Part shown: positions 27,101 to 41,501 of the stretch, piece after piece
How positions within the stretch are numbered: the stretch's first letter is position 1
Layout of the letters: the number at the start of each line of letters is the position of its first letter
DNA from: Acorus gramineus
Taxonomy: Eukaryota; Streptophyta; Magnoliopsida; Acorales; Acoraceae
Direction: 5' to 3'
Length of the DNA stretch: 64,000 nt
Assembly (NCBI GenBank): GCA_030737835.1
Contig: CM060847.1
Span: 4,244,484-4,308,483 of the forward strand
Program-made: the position numbers and the translations under genes
The notes under the pieces: generated by a model
Databases searched by the model: none
The model's input: only the letters and a program-made list of their open reading frames with translations
Told to the model about the DNA's origin: nothing

Positions 27101-28424
27101 GAACCAGTTGTCTCAGTGAGAAGGCACCATCCACCAGAGTATAGGAAGAAAGCCAAAGAGGGAGATCAATACAAGTAATAAAACATCAGGAAGATAAAGC
27201 CACCAATGGGACTCATTTTCTAAACTTCTTTGATGTGCATGTAAAAAAAACATAACTTTGTATTCGTGAAAAGCAAATGCAAAAAAGGAGGCAAGAAAGA
27301 GTAATAAAAGTATAAAGAAACGATAAAACTAAAAAATAAAGAAAACAAGCATCCAGATCTACACAAAGATATCAATATATAAATCATTCTTTAGTCCATA
27401 TGAAATCTTTGGATCACAGAAGTTAAATAACCTCATCATTCTTCAATAGTACTGTGAACCAAGGGATTGAACATCATTTAAAAATCCAAAATAAACTAAA
27501 AACAGACATGTATCGCAATACCATAATCCCATAATGACCAAGACTCAAGGGATCTCGTGATCATCAGTTAAACTACCAAAAGAAACTAGACACACATATG
27601 CCTCCCACAATCACATGCCTCGTTTAGACCAACCTTGGCCACTCGAATAAACATCCTGAAGAATGCACCCATGAATTCACAGGAATCCAATAAAAAATAG
27701 ATCTAGATACAGATTTCATGTTCTTCTCACAAACCCAAAATAAACTCCTCTCTTTCTTTTTTTTTAAAGGTATTGCTCCCACTTTTCCATCAATGCTACC
27801 AAAATAAACTCCATACAGTGCAGTTCTTAAAACAAAAAAGACATCGCAACAATGTAAAGAAGCAAAAGCCCATGTATTCTGCAAGGCATCAATCAATCCA
27901 ATTTTCAAATTTTTGTACCTCATCTTCTCACCAAACCAACCAGCACACTCACTTCATTGCTACCCATAATTTCGTTTCATATTTAACGCTCATATACATT
28001 CACACACATATACCACCATCTAATTTAACCCCACTTCATTAAAAAAAAATTCAATCCATAATCAATCAAACCAAGATTTAAAAACCCCCCCATTCGATAT
28101 ACAACAATACAAAACACACCCAGAGCATTGATTGGCATTCAGTATGACTTTTCCATAACAAAGCATGAAATCAGAAAATAAACCTATCCACATCCACGCA
28201 TTATATATCCATCATCTACTCTGCAAACATAAGCCAAATCAAAAGATCCCATATTTCAAAAACAAAACCATAACAATCTCATAATTCAAACCAACAGTAC
28301 CACAAAACATCCAAAACACAACAAATTAACCCTAAAAACAAGAGTTCTATGACATTCCTAAATCGATCGAATCAAAACACATCCGATCCGATACAAGAAA
28401 CACTAGAAACACCACTCGCTCACC
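24108..28424. other. Long spacer between the membrane-protein gene and ubiquitin-S27a
   Basis: No convincing gene. It contains the 3' UTR of the membrane-protein gene, AT-rich filler, a MITE copy with an internal tandem duplication (25340-25862), and then about 2 kb (26450-28420) in which A and C greatly outnumber T and G on the plus strand. That skew is what a U/G-rich minus-strand transcript (UTR or intron) would show, but no exon was recognised. Confidence 0.5.
25340..25862 (-). repeat. MITE-like dispersed repeat, copy 4, with internal 93-bp tandem duplication
   Basis: Family words TTGGTTGTATATTCTTTATT and CTATTATTCTACCCAAACAA mark the two ends. Inside, 25585-25677 and 25678-25770 are two copies of a 93-bp unit (GGATGAAATAACTCAATTTC, ACTTATTTTCACATATTCCA), differing at only a few positions. 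Confidence 0.65.
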
Positions 28425-29063
<639 letters not shown>

Positions 29064-30587
29064 TTATGTGGGTTGGGGGACTGTTCATTATTATTTTTCT
29101 TTTTTTTTTGGGCGAAATGTTCGTTTTGTTAATTCACACTTTTTTTTCATCTTCATCGTCATTATCGTTATCATATAAACCTGATATCACGTAATCATCG
29201 TCCGATCGTAATATCACGTGATCAGACTGTGTTATGTGATAGACTTATATCGATAAGAGTCTAAAAAAAAAGTTAACATAATATTCAATAGACCCTTAGC
29301 GGTAAGAGCCCAATTCACACTGTGCGAACAAGAGATCATTGTACAACATCGAGTAATCACTCTCTGATCTCAAGAACTCGTAACTACCAATAAGAATTTA
29401 TCGAAAATTATGTCAGCTTTTTTTATAAACTCTTATCAATAAAAGTCTATCACATAGCGTCTTATTGTTAGATTGTACGATTGGACAATGATTACTCGCA
29501 CACCCTTGTCTGCACCATATCATTATACCCAAATTTTTAATCAGTATCATTTTATCATTGATTTCCAATTTCAACTTCATCAGTGGCATCAAAATTAATT
29601 TAATCTGATTTGTGGTATCAAATTTAACTTGCAATATATGAATTTGCATAACAAAATTATAATTATTGTTCTTAATTTTATTAAAGTAATTCCTGTCAAC
29701 ACAAACACCACCACCAATTTCAACCGGTTTGTCAATACTCAAAATTATTAGTTGAAATATTTAACTCATTAGAAAATAATTAACTAGAACTGCATATGAA
29801 GTCTGTCCTTTGTTGATTTAGAGGAAATCAGTATTTTTACATGTAAATCATGTACAATCTATAAAAAAAAAATCAGTTAAACCAATTCATACAATATTCA
29901 TTGACACTTTAATTATCTAAATGAATCAATTCATACAACCTTATTATCTAACTGACACAATACATAAAATTTTCATTTTCATCTTACTACTGTCTGGATG
30001 ATCTCTCTTCTTCATTTGAATACTCTCTTCTTCTCCTTTTATTTTCATTATGCTTCATGTCTCTACGTGTTGATGGTGTTTAAGATCGTATTTATTTTAA
30101 AAATTAAAAAAGAGATCCGATCCATTTTTAAGAAATTAAAACAGTAAAAATATTGTTTACATATCCTCTGTAAGATCCGATTTATTTTTAAAAAAATTAA
30201 AACAGTAAAAACATTGTTTACATATCATTTGTGAGATCATCCATAGTGCTTTTTCAATTCTAGTTTTGTTTTATAAACTTCTCTTTTATCAAAATCAAAA
30301 CACTTCAAAACAATATTTTAAAGTTAGTTAAAACTGAAAAAACTATAAAAGATGAATGAAAACAACAATACTTGTTGGAGGTATTTATAGGGTTTAGTTT
30401 GATAAAAATAGAGGATAATGTTGGTATATTAAAACTACATCACATTGGATTCTAAAGCGATAAGGTTTGAAAGAGAAAAATATCTATCTTAAAAGATAAT
30501 ATTGGATCTTGATAAGGTGATAAGATTTAATTTAAGAAAAGACATTTAAATTTGATATTTTAACAAATGTAAACCATTAGATAAGTA

Positions 30588-31584
30588 CTAGTCTTCCCTC
30601 ACGCAAAACGTGGGTATAAAATAAAAAAAAAATATTGTGAAAAAGATGCCCACAACCAATATCCTAGATTTTTTCAATTCATTTATATGCGATATAATAT
30701 ACTATGTTATATATATAAATATAAATGGTATAATGAAATGATTAATAATTAATAAATAAATCGTTTGTAAAATTTATTATAAAATTATATATAAAGGAGA
30801 TGTGTTATTACTGAAAAAATAGTTTTTTGCATGTATACCCTCAACTAACCCCATATTGTAAAAATATCCCATTTGAAACTCTCAAACTAATAATATTGCT
30901 CCAATTGATTAGAAAAAAACAAATTACATTCATGTACAATTTAAAATATTTTAAATAATATTATTGAAAATAACAAATCATCAGGGATATTTTGCTAAAA
31001 TGTTTTGAAAAATATTTTAAATTATGCTAAAATATGATTTCTTAAGGGTATATATACAAAAAAAAATCAAGAATTAAATTATTCTCAAATTTCTATAAAA
31101 ATTCATAATTTTTCAAGTATAACTCTGATTGGAGCAATAGCTCGTTGAAAAGAGATTTTCAATATATACTTATGACTGTGATATATATTTTTCTTAAAAA
31201 ATGACTATTACATAATGAAAAGTGCGTTCAAATGTTGAAACTCATATTTGACCCGAACTTATCTATTTATCACATATATTCCATGATTATCTTAATCTAA
31301 ATCTAATAAATAATATTAATAAATAATAAAATATGATAATGTGGCATGATCACCACCATGCACTCAACATATCATTAACATATCATTAATACAGATAGAT
31401 AGATTTGATGAATATCTCATCTTATCCGCTAAAATATTAAAATATGTATTTTTCATTTTTGCCTTTTAACATAAAATTAAATATCATAAATAAATAAGGA
31501 TAAAATAGAAAAATGAAAATGTCACACACACACAAAGGAACAAACATGAAAATTTAAACACTTTTGGTTAGTATAATAGATAGA
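30588..31584 (-). mobile_element. Probable non-autonomous Helitron
   Basis: Read on the minus strand it starts TCTATCTATTATACTAACC after an A (31585) and ends CTAG before a T (30587). Just inside the 3' end is CCCACGTTTTGCGTGAGGG, a short hairpin. TC start, hairpin, CTRR end and A/T insertion site are the Helitron hallmarks. No Rep/helicase coding is present. There is no target duplication, as expected. The exact 5' end could be four bases further in. Confidence 0.55.
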
Positions 31585-32153
31585 TTTTATCCCGTTTGGG
31601 GTGTGGTAGAGAAATTTGCACCTTGATAGCTATACCGAGATAAATAATAAATTATGCTAAATTTACAATAGTTATTTGTTATATTAATTTTCTGTTATTC
31701 TCATTAAGAAACATAAGTAACATTTTTGTTGTTTAATTTACTTTGTATAAAGTAAGAATAAGTAATAAATAAAAAATTAATAAAAACTTAAAATTTACAA
31801 ACTATGTTGTATAATTTAGGATGGTTTGTTCTTGAAGAGGATTATGTTCAGTATATTTATTTTTTCCATTCATGTCAAAAGCAGAGTTCGATAATTGAAG
31901 ATCGTGGTTTTTGCGAGGATGATACTTTTAATTTAGTAGAGCTAAAACTTAAAACATAGGTGAAATTTGGTGGGATGACTATGAATTATGGATACTCTTT
32001 TAATTTTTATAGATGCGGTTACAACCACCCACAAGTTTTTCCTATCCAGTCATTTTATTTTCTCACTCAGACAAATTCTTATAGTTTATAAACCCATCTT
32101 TTCATATGTACTCCACTCTAATCATTGTCACCCCCATTCTTTCAATCGCGTAA

Positions 32154-32455
32154 CATGCTCCATGTCGAACTGAATCAAACAAAAAAGATATCGGGCATGT
32201 CGAATAGGATGTTAAATAAAACTAAAGTTTCTGATTCTAAAAAAACATTCTCCATATGGAACTGAATCAAACAGGGAAGACATTAGACATGTCAACACGA
32301 TGCAGAATAAGACTAAGGTTTCTGAGAAAGACATGTTCTGTGTCGAATTGAATCAAACAGAAAAGATATCAGACATATTGAACAAGATGCAAAGTGGGAT
32401 TAAAATTTATAGTTTAAAAAAACCATGCTTCATGTCAAACTAAATCAAATAAGAA
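32154..32455. repeat. Degenerate tandem repeat, about 90-bp unit, four copies
   Basis: Units start at 32154, 32246, 32332 and 32424 with variants of CATGCTCCATGTCGAACTGA, followed by ATCAAACA and a GATATCGGACATGTCGA-like segment. Spacing is 92, 86 and 92 bp. Confidence 0.75.
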
Positions 32456-33948
32456 TGAGACTAGAGCATTATTCTTTGCGTGTTCCCAACTCGATGGCCG
32501 AATGAGAAAATAACAATAATGTTGGATGGAACCGACGCCATAGGAGAGGTTGCCAAAGAAGGTGGCAACAACCGAGGAAGTTGGAGTGGGCAATGTTGGG
32601 GTGGGCTAGGTACGAGAAAAAAATTAACAAAACAATTTTTTTTATTTAAATAAAAAGAGTGGGTGGGAAAATATGTGGGGGTGGCTGGAGGAATGAAATC
32701 ATTGTTTTTGAAATAACATGATAAAAATGTTGAAAACAATATTTGGTGAGTAGGAAAAAAAAAAAAAAGGTTCAAAATGTCTAGAGTAGGAATATTTGGA
32801 GACCGTGCATGAGACCCTGTTCAGTCAAGCGAATTATTCGGTCCTCGCCTTCGTTCGTGAGCAATATGGTCGAGGACTGTGGCGGTTACGTGAATTTTTA
32901 TAGATAAGATTAAAATCATCTACACTTACTATAAAATCATTGAGCAAATGATAAACTCTGTAAAATAAAGTTTTTTATAAACATAAATATATAAAAGAAA
33001 ATAACAACTAATCAACTGACAACTCAAACCAGATCTATGATTATCCAGACAGACAGATGAAGGAAAGAAGGGTGTAATGTTGATGGGTTTTGTTCATTAT
33101 TCATACACAATTATGTGATGATAAAAAAGTTTCAAATTAACATATAAAAATGGTAAAGAAAAAAAAAATAAAAAAAAATCAAACCCAAATTCATTACTGT
33201 ACCTGAAATAGAGTAGGAAGAGAAGATGAACGATCGACAACATCGATGATCGTTGGACGGACAATGATCGGTGAGTCCACCGACTGATGGAAGACAAGGG
33301 TCCCCAGTAATTTTTTCAGATTTTGGATCAATGTAAGAGTAAAGTTTGATTGTTTTAAGAAATTGAATGGATCCCACTACAAATATGTGTCTAATTGGCC
33401 AGTCCCATTTCTTATTCTTTTAAAGTGAGGTTTTGAGTTAATATGGATTAATACGGGGGTAATTTTTTTTTATTATTATTAAATTAGATGGGTCAATTGG
33501 CATCGCAACCCTATGAAAATTTATTTGGATTCAATTTAGATGCGTTGAGAGACATTATGTAAAGGTGATCACATGACATTCAGATTTAAGCATGTGATAC
33601 TGTCTGTTTTGTTTAATACAATTGGATCAAGAGATCAAGAACTTAATAGATCCAATAAGAGATGAGACCAAATTGATGGTTTAGCTCCACATATATGATG
33701 AATGTCCAGTGTTTACATATTAACACATACTACGGCAATGTCACTCGTGTGATATTTTACCATTTCTATGAATCCAAAAATGTATACGAATGATTAGAAT
33801 AGGATACCCATGTTTTAATGTTTCATATCCGTATCCGATGTTTAGCTTCACTTTCCGCGTATATTTATTGACCACATCCCCAAATCACCCAAAGCGAAGT
33901 CGAATTCATTCTCTCTCTGCGGCGATCGCCACCGAATCTTCTCCGAGT

Positions 33949-33957
33949 AAACCCTAA
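33949..33957 (+). promoter_or_regulatory. Telo-box upstream of the HEL2-like gene
   Basis: AAACCCTAA, 60 bases before the start codon. A TATATTTA box lies at 33860-33867. Confidence 0.5.
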
Positions 33958-34017
33958 TTCGCTCTCCGGCTCTCCTCCTCCGACCGAGAACTCCCCCAAA
34001 CCAAAAGAGCGATTGCG

Positions 34018-37000
34018 ATGGATGACACCTGCGCCGTCTGCGCTGAGACGCTCGAGTGGGTCGCCTACGGCGCCTGCGGCCACCGCGAGGTCTGCTCGAC
34101 CTGCGTCGTCCGCCTCCGCTTCGTCCTCGAAGACCGCCGTTGCTGCATCTGCAAGACCGAGTCCCCCGTCGTCTTCGTCACCAAGGTCCCCCGCCCCCCC
34201 TCTCTCACTCTATTTCCCGTTGATTTGGTTTCTTGATCATTTGAAAATATCGATCGGATCATGTTTTGTTGTCGTGGATCGTGTTTTGCGTTGTGAAAAC
34301 ATGTCAATTTTGCTATTTGAGCGATTTTTATGGATTACGGGATACAGAGAAGCAATGAAGCTGAGCTATTTGAGCGATTGTTTTTTTTTTCTTCTCATGA
34401 TTTATCGATTCATAGATGCCTTTTTTTGTTTGTGTTTGTTGATCTCCCGAAAAGACTTGAATTTTGACCGAAATAGTTGACATATGAGAAATTGAGTTAT
34501 TGTTGGTGGTATTGGATTTTTTATGAATTATTTTGGTTTTTCAGGCTTTGGGAGACTATACGAGGACGATAAATGACTTTTCAGTGTTTCCGTCTAATCC
34601 AAAAGGGGAGCGGGTGGATGGGTATTGGTATCATGATGATACACAGGCATTTTTCGATGATTTTGATCATTTCAAGATGATCAAGGCAATGTGCAGGCTC
34701 TCGTGCAGTGTCTGTGATAGAATGGAGGAGGAGGAGCCGCAGCAACAACAGGGGTGTGATGGTGGTAGTGGTGTTAGGAAGCGGCAGAAGTTCCATAGTA
34801 TCGAGCAGTTGAAGGGCCATCTATACCATCGGCATAAGTTGTTCATGTGCAGCCTCTGCTTGGAAGGGAGGAAGGTGAGATTTTCCATTGTTACAGACAC
34901 ACATGTTCAACTCTGTTAATCGCTTTATGAGTAGTTGAATTTTAGCATTGGTATTTCTATTATGTAACCGCCCGTTTGTGGTAGAGAATTAACAAAGAAT
35001 AGGGGCGAATACTGGAGAATAGCCTTTATTCGCTGTTTGTTTTCCCCAAATAGAACCCTGATAGCTATGTCTGGATAAGTTAGGATAAAGCTTGATAATT
35101 ATTTTAAGGAAATGCTGGAATTGCTTATCAGGGCTTATCTATGCCAATGAATAAAAATATCATTATCTGTATTTTAAAAAAATTTATCTCACCTAACAAT
35201 CTCACACACTCATTTAAAAAAATGTCACATCTATCAAATCAATCACACATCCCTCACATTTATTCAAGGGTGTAGTTGTTATTTTTATGTTTCCCACTGA
35301 GAATAACAGAAAAGGCAATCAAATAAAAAATTGTTTATTCAACATGGATTGTTTTTAATTTCGATATAGTTATCAGGGGTGAATAAGCCTATGTCACACC
35401 CCATACGGGCCCTAAAGGACAAATGCATAATTGCTTATGGTTCTGATGGGTCATTCATCATTAACTCATGATTTCATATTGTTGCTAAATGTGGTTTATC
35501 TACAAATTGTTTATATGTGCAATTCAAACTTTTCAGGATTTCATTTTAAAAAAATTGATTGTGGAAAAACGATTGGGAATTATGTGCCTTACATGCTTGG
35601 AAATATTGAAAGACCTACTATTTATTTACTGCTGATAGTTATTGCATGATGATAGTACTTAAAGGAACAAACTATACTTTTTTAACTATTTAACATGATC
35701 AATAGTTGGAAGTAGAATTAAATCATCCAGGTATTGAAGTGATGGTAGAATCTGTGGAAAGGTGAAATTGCATTTCAATTGACGCTATTCTGATGACTTG
35801 GATTGACAGATACATTTGACCTTTTGTGGGTTGGCTTAGTATGTTTTACCCTGTGAACTTCAAAGTTTGCATGCAAAACTTTTGTATGTCCAAACTCCAA
35901 AGTACGCACATCCAATTGTTTTCATGCTTTGACATTCTTTCATGTTTTTCTGAGAAATGATGGCGTCATCAATTTACATTAACAGGTAAACAGGACAAGC
36001 AAGGAGATAAAAAAAAATTGAGGATGGAATACAGAGTATCCCCACCCAAAAAAGGCCCCACTCCCACAACAAAGTCCTCACTCAACAATGAAAAGTCCGT
36101 CTTTATTTATGCTTAGCCTGTCAGCTCTAAGGATATATGAATTCTTCTGTTGCAGAATTAAAAAAGAAAAGCCTGTTGGAGTGTATAGTCGTATACTTTT
36201 TGAAGAATTGAACATGCACAACCTTTTATCACTGGAGTTCAATGTGTACTTTTTCATTCATTCTATTTCCTTCGATAAGAACATTTGCTAGTTGCTGAGA
36301 ATTGGAATATGATATACTCTACCATCCATTTTTGATAAGTCACTTTCTCATTCTTCTCTGTTCCACAATGTTCACTTGTGGTATTTAATGCATATTTTAT
36401 CATAAAGTTCTTTCTCTTTTTATGATTTTACAGCTTATAACATTTTTGCGGGTTGTTTGGGGGAGTGGGTGACTTAATAGGTTAAATAGAAGAAAAAATC
36501 TTTAAATGAACGGGATGGGGCGGCCATAGTAGGACAGGGGCTGTTCATTATATACGGATGTGCTAGCGGATTTTTTCACAGATGGATTGATTCTCATGCA
36601 ATCATGTATATGAACCTATGTTTTGTTTGCAATGCTTTTATTATGTGTTCATTTCAAATGTGTACTTTTTCCAAATGTTACAGTAGAATGTCACTGACAC
36701 TGATCCGGATTATGAAACAGATATTTATTTGCGAGCAAAAGCTTTACACGAAATTACAGTTGAGACAGCATATAAACACAGGCGATTCAGAGATTGATGG
36801 AAGTGAGAGCGAACGCGGCGGCTTCTCTGGCCATCCTATGTGCGAGTTCTGCAAAAATCCATACTATGGAGATAATGAACTTTACATGCATATGTCCACG
36901 GATCATTATACATGTCACATATGCCAAAGGTCGCTTTGCTTCTTAATATCATTATACAATCTACTTTTTACATAGAAGAACTCTTATAAGATGGAACAAT

Positions 37001-39425
37001 ATAATCAAGATCAACATATGAAATCTTCTTTTATTTTTTTGTTATTGTGTCAGTGCAGGCAGCATCCTGGGCAATATGATTATTACAAAAATTATGATGA
37101 CTTGGAGGCAAGTTACTTTCAGTGATTCTACCTGACGTTCTTTGTGTTCTTTGTGAATGTTCCGTCTTGACATAGGTCATGTTGAACATGGTTTGTTTTT
37201 CTTGTAGATTCACTTTCGTCAAGAGCATTTTTTATGTGAGGATGAGGCATGCCTTGCAAAGAAGTTCATCGTTTTCCATTCTGAGGCTGAAATGAAGGTG
37301 AAATCTGTAGTTCCAATGCTTCCATCTTTCTCTTGTTTCCATCTAAAATTTGTCCCCATACAACTACTAGAAGATTCTCTTTAACCAACACAATATTATT
37401 TAGAACATCTACGAGCTGTAGTGATTTTATTTTTATCCATGTTTGCAGAGGCATAATGCAGTTGAGCATGGAGGGCACATGTCTCGTTCTCAGCGCAATG
37501 CTGCACTTAAGGTAGCAAGAGCTGTTTCTGTGATTCTTTCTGTTTTGCTGTTGCTTGCATTTTCTTAAAATATATTTTTTTTGGATAACATACTAAATTC
37601 ACACTTATCATTTAATAGAAGAATGTGTATAGATGGACAAGAAATTGATGTATGATTATGATTTCTACATTGTTCTGTTTGTATCGATCTCATATTATAT
37701 CCACAGCTTCCCACGAGCTTCACATACCGTAGGAGTAACGAACAAGAACGTCAAGGGCGAAGACGATTTCGTCTGGAATCCTCTAGAAATGCAAGTGGCA
37801 CAAGTCAAGATGCTTCATCCAGCACTCAGAGAGGTCCTGATCCAGGGGAGGCAGGTCGTGCTGACGCAGTTACAATATCAGCTGAGTTGTTGACTGTCAA
37901 TGCAGAAGCTCAAATATCTGTCCATGAGCCTGACCAGAGCTCTAGAGTTGGTGCTTTACATGAATCCGCCTTCCCTCCTCTCAGTGATTGGGAGCCTACT
38001 GAGACATCTTCAAGATATGCTCAAGCACTAAACCAAGGCCCACATGGTGCTGCTAATCTGAAACAAGAATATTTCCCTCCCCTCCCAGGAGCATCAAGAG
38101 CCAGCAGTCAAGGGCCCGTCACAAGTTCAGGAAGGAGTACTCCGAGTGTCGTTTGGCACAACAAAAAGGGGACTGCGAAAAAGGTTTCGGGTTCTTCCCG
38201 GTGCAGTCTCGAGCAAGCACCTCCCGCATCTGCAAGCTATATTCAACCTTGGTCCAGGGCTGCTTTGTCTGGTTCTGTAAGTGCCTCTCATAGGAGGCAG
38301 GGGACTCATCAGAACCCTGTTATATCATCTAGTTCTCCCAGTTCTTCTCAACCCAAGCTCATGACTACCCAAGATGTTGCTGTGTCTAGTTCTGCTGGTT
38401 TTTCTTCCCACACTGGGATGGCTCAAGAAAATGGCCCCACTTCATCGAGTTCTGCCAGTCCCTCATGGAACTTGGTTGCTGAGGGCAAACTTAACCATTC
38501 TAAATCAGCTCCGAATCTTTCCGATGGAGGAGGATCCTCAAGTTCTTCCACGTCTAATTTGGTGTTTCCTGCTTTGAGAACAGATACGCAAATGCTACCT
38601 GGCAGTAATGGCCAGTCTTTGCTGAGATATGAAGATGTTCAAACTGCAAACAAGACTTTGGTTGAAAGGATGCGCCAGGCATTGGGAATGGACGAGGATA
38701 AATTCTCCGCTTTTAAAGATATTTCAGGAGAGTATCGTCGTGGTGAGATCAACTCACTGGAATATTTGGCCTATGTTGAACAATTTGGCCTGTCTCATCT
38801 CACTATTGAGCTTGCACGGCTCTGTCCTGATCCTCAAAAACAGGAGGAGCTTATCCAAGCTTATCAAACCAACATGCAGAGAAACAACCTGCTCGAAAGT
38901 GGCATAGGCAAAGCGACGAACTCGAGATCAAACAACAATTCATTGAAAGGAAAGGGCAAAGCCGCAGGTCGTGGAGAGAGCAGCATGAAAGAGACGCTGG
39001 CAGATAATGTTATAAACACTGTCAGGAAACTCCAAACATTGAATATGAAGCCACAAGAAGGGGAGGAGGTGGAAGTATTATCCAAAGATGGGTACCGTCC
39101 TGCTAAGGATAAAGATAAGTCGTTACTAGTTGTGGAAAAAGGAGTTGATTCAAGATCCTCAAACAACCAATTGACAAATCCAAGTAGCCAGAACGGATCT
39201 GTTTCAACGACAATCAGTGATCGTCAGAATAAGCAACAAAAGCGGAAGGCATCGAAGTTTAACAGGGTTCGCCTAGGTGATGGTTCAGTGGCGGCGCTCT
39301 TTGATCATGGCCGTTCCAATGTCAGCCAAGAAGAAGAACCAGATAATAGCAGTAATGCTACTGGAGGTGTTCCAGTTCGTGGTGTCTGGCGAAGTGGAGC
39401 AGCGCAGAAGCTATTTACGAAGTGA
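34018..39425 (+). CDS. HEL2: HEL2/ZNF598-like RING-type E3 ubiquitin ligase (ribosome quality control)
   Basis: Yeast Hel2 and human ZNF598 ubiquitinate 40S proteins on collided ribosomes; plant homologues share their RING and zinc-finger layout. Seven exons give 875 aa: 34018-34185, 34545-34874, 36721-36929, 37059-37107, 37208-37297, 37449-37511 and 37707-39425. The N-terminal RING has Cys5, Cys8, Cys20, His22, Cys26, Cys29, Cys42 and Cys45. C2H2-like fingers follow: CSLCLEG with an upstream HLYHRH, CEFCKNPYYGDNELYMHM, CHICQR, and FLCEDEACLAKKFIVFHSEAEMKRH. The long last exon encodes a Ser/Gln/Pro-rich region with FPPL motifs (AFPPLSDWEP, YFPPLPGA) and ends GVWRSGAAQKLF. Intron 4 is a GC-AG intron (GAG|GCAAGT); the in-frame result YDDLE-IHFRQEHFLCED matches the family. 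Intron 2 (1.8 kb) hosts a MITE. The start is the first ATG and leads directly into the RING. Confidence 0.93.
34965..35415 (+). repeat. MITE-like dispersed repeat, copy 5, in intron 2 of the HEL2-like gene
   Basis: Ends resemble an imperfect inverted pair (ACCGCCCGTTTGTGG and CCCATACGGGCCCT). Family wording GAGAATAACAGAAAAGGCAA and AATAAAAAATTGTTTATTC is present. It shares TTTATCTCACCTAACAATCTC with the copy at 53255. Confidence 0.6.
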
Positions 39426-40589
39426 ATTTCGTTGTGATGGTGGAAGATGGATTTAATTTTTTGTTCTCACCAAAGCCTCGAAGCTTGGTTTGGCCGGGCG
39501 GTAAGATATTTGTATTTTTTCAATGAAGTCTCGAAGAGGGCATTTTGGACGATTGCATCAGGTACGCGCGTGTATATTATTGATGGAAAGCTCTCTTTTT
39601 AGATGAGTTTTTGGTTGAACTTGGGTAGGTGATAGTATATTTATATTTATAAAAAGCGAGTCCATTCCATCATTTTTGTTGTTTTTGGCAGTTGCAAAGT
39701 GTGGATTGAGATAAGAAAGGTGTTGAAGCTGCTTGTGGAGAGTTTTTATTTTATTTTGGTTAGGTGACCAAGACCTCATGGTTGCTTTTGAAGATGTTGA
39801 TAGACAGCTTTGTGAAAACTTATTGGTTTTTTATATACAAATTGAGTTAATCTTATGTTTCATTTAGAATTATTGAGTTTGCCCTCTTGGAATTATTGAT
39901 GTTTTTCACCAATTGGTAGGGATTGAAAATTAAGATCTTTTAGAGGTTTTTTTTTTCTTTCTTCTTTATATATACGAGCCAATGTACAGGTGCCATGCAC
40001 ATTAGTTAATTTGTTGATTTTTATCACAAGCATTAGTTGGTTGTAAGCTGCATTAAATACTTCTCAAGGTGAGAAAAAATTAAATTTTGACCTTATAGAT
40101 AGTATCATGAAATGATACTCTTCTTTATATACCATAGTAATACATCTTTGAAATAAGTTTAGCATTTATTGCATGATAACGTCATACTACATTTTATTTT
40201 TTGTATGATAAACTTTTTGTCTTTTTATTTTCTAGTCAGACGTTCATTTATTAGAGCAACTCTAATGAAAGTATTCTTTTTGAAGACTCTCATTATTAAA
40301 GATTTTTAACAAATGAAGATCTTTCAACACCAATTGGATCTTTATTTTGAGGATTTTGAAGATCCATCAGATCCAATGGTGGATCTTTAAATTTTTTGAT
40401 GTGACAAATCACTGTATTTAATTTTTAGAATTCTCATTCTATCATTTGACTCTTATTTTTATTGTTTATTGACATTTATGTCTCAATTTTAATGCAAATA
40501 TTAAAATTACATCAATTCTATATTCACATATAAAAAAGTTAATATATGTATGTAAAGTTGTAAGTGGATTTGTATCTCATCCAGTTGTT

Positions 40590-40810
40590 TGATCTGGTGG
40601 GATAAGTAGTCATGTCTTATAGCATTAGATGTTTATCATTCCTTTATGTAAAGAATTCAATGGTGGTGGGATAAGACATCTCTATCCAGTCATGTCCTAA
40701 AACATTGAATGTTTTTATCCTTCATTTATGTAAAAGAATCAAATGTTAATGGAATAATACATTATACGTGCCTATCAAGTCATATCCAATAACATTAGAT
40801 TTTTATTTCT
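40590..40810. repeat. Degenerate tandem repeat, about 65-80-bp units
   Basis: Three units carry variants of GGTGGGATAAG, AGTCATGTCYTA, ACATTAGATGTTT and CCTTTATGTAAA, starting near 40596, 40664 and 40749. Confidence 0.55.
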
Positions 40811-41501
40811 ACATGCACACAATATAACCCAATTTTATAGGTTATAAATAAATCATTTTCTCTTTATTAAAATCATCACTTTGCACATAGTTTCAACCTC
40901 CAAGGCTCCAACATTTACTATTTCTATAGAAATGTCTTCAGACATGAACATTAATATTAGATTGCCTAATCATGAAAAAATATTATGAATGGAAAAAGAT
41001 CGAGTTTTATGCAATACATAGCTTGAGGTTTCTCAAGACCATGCAATGGATAGCAATAAAAGAAAAGATAAGACTTTTTTGAAGTTTAATGGTAAGCGAT
41101 TGCCCTCAAACTATAGAAATCGAAGAGAATGCTTAAAGGGGAAAATACAAGAAATAACCAGTAAACAAAATCCAACTCAACCCATTCAACGTAGAAGAGA
41201 GCTCTACATAGAATGCCATCAAGCTACACCCCAAAACCAAAGCTACATTTGAATCACAAAACACCATATAATAAAGTAAGAGTTAAATGTTATTTATCAA
41301 AAGTTATTCACAATTAACAAGGATATTCGTGGAATTACAAATACTTGATTTGACATTTGAAGATTCAAAATTATGTCTCTAAATATAAAGACTCTTTTCA
41401 TTTTGATCACTCAAGTCTTCAAAATGAAACTCCATTAAAACTAAAAAACTTTCAATCGGTCTTTAAATTTTTAAAATGAAAATCGGTTGAAGAAACTCTT
41501 A

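Noticed and set aside
27624-27923. 99-aa minus-strand frame in the A/C-biased region
   Set aside because: No recognisable domain; includes a Lys run from an A/T homopolymer. Kept only as part of the strand-bias observation.
32154-32455. CRISPR-like array
   Set aside because: Units are adjacent degenerate tandem copies without unique spacers, in a plant genome.
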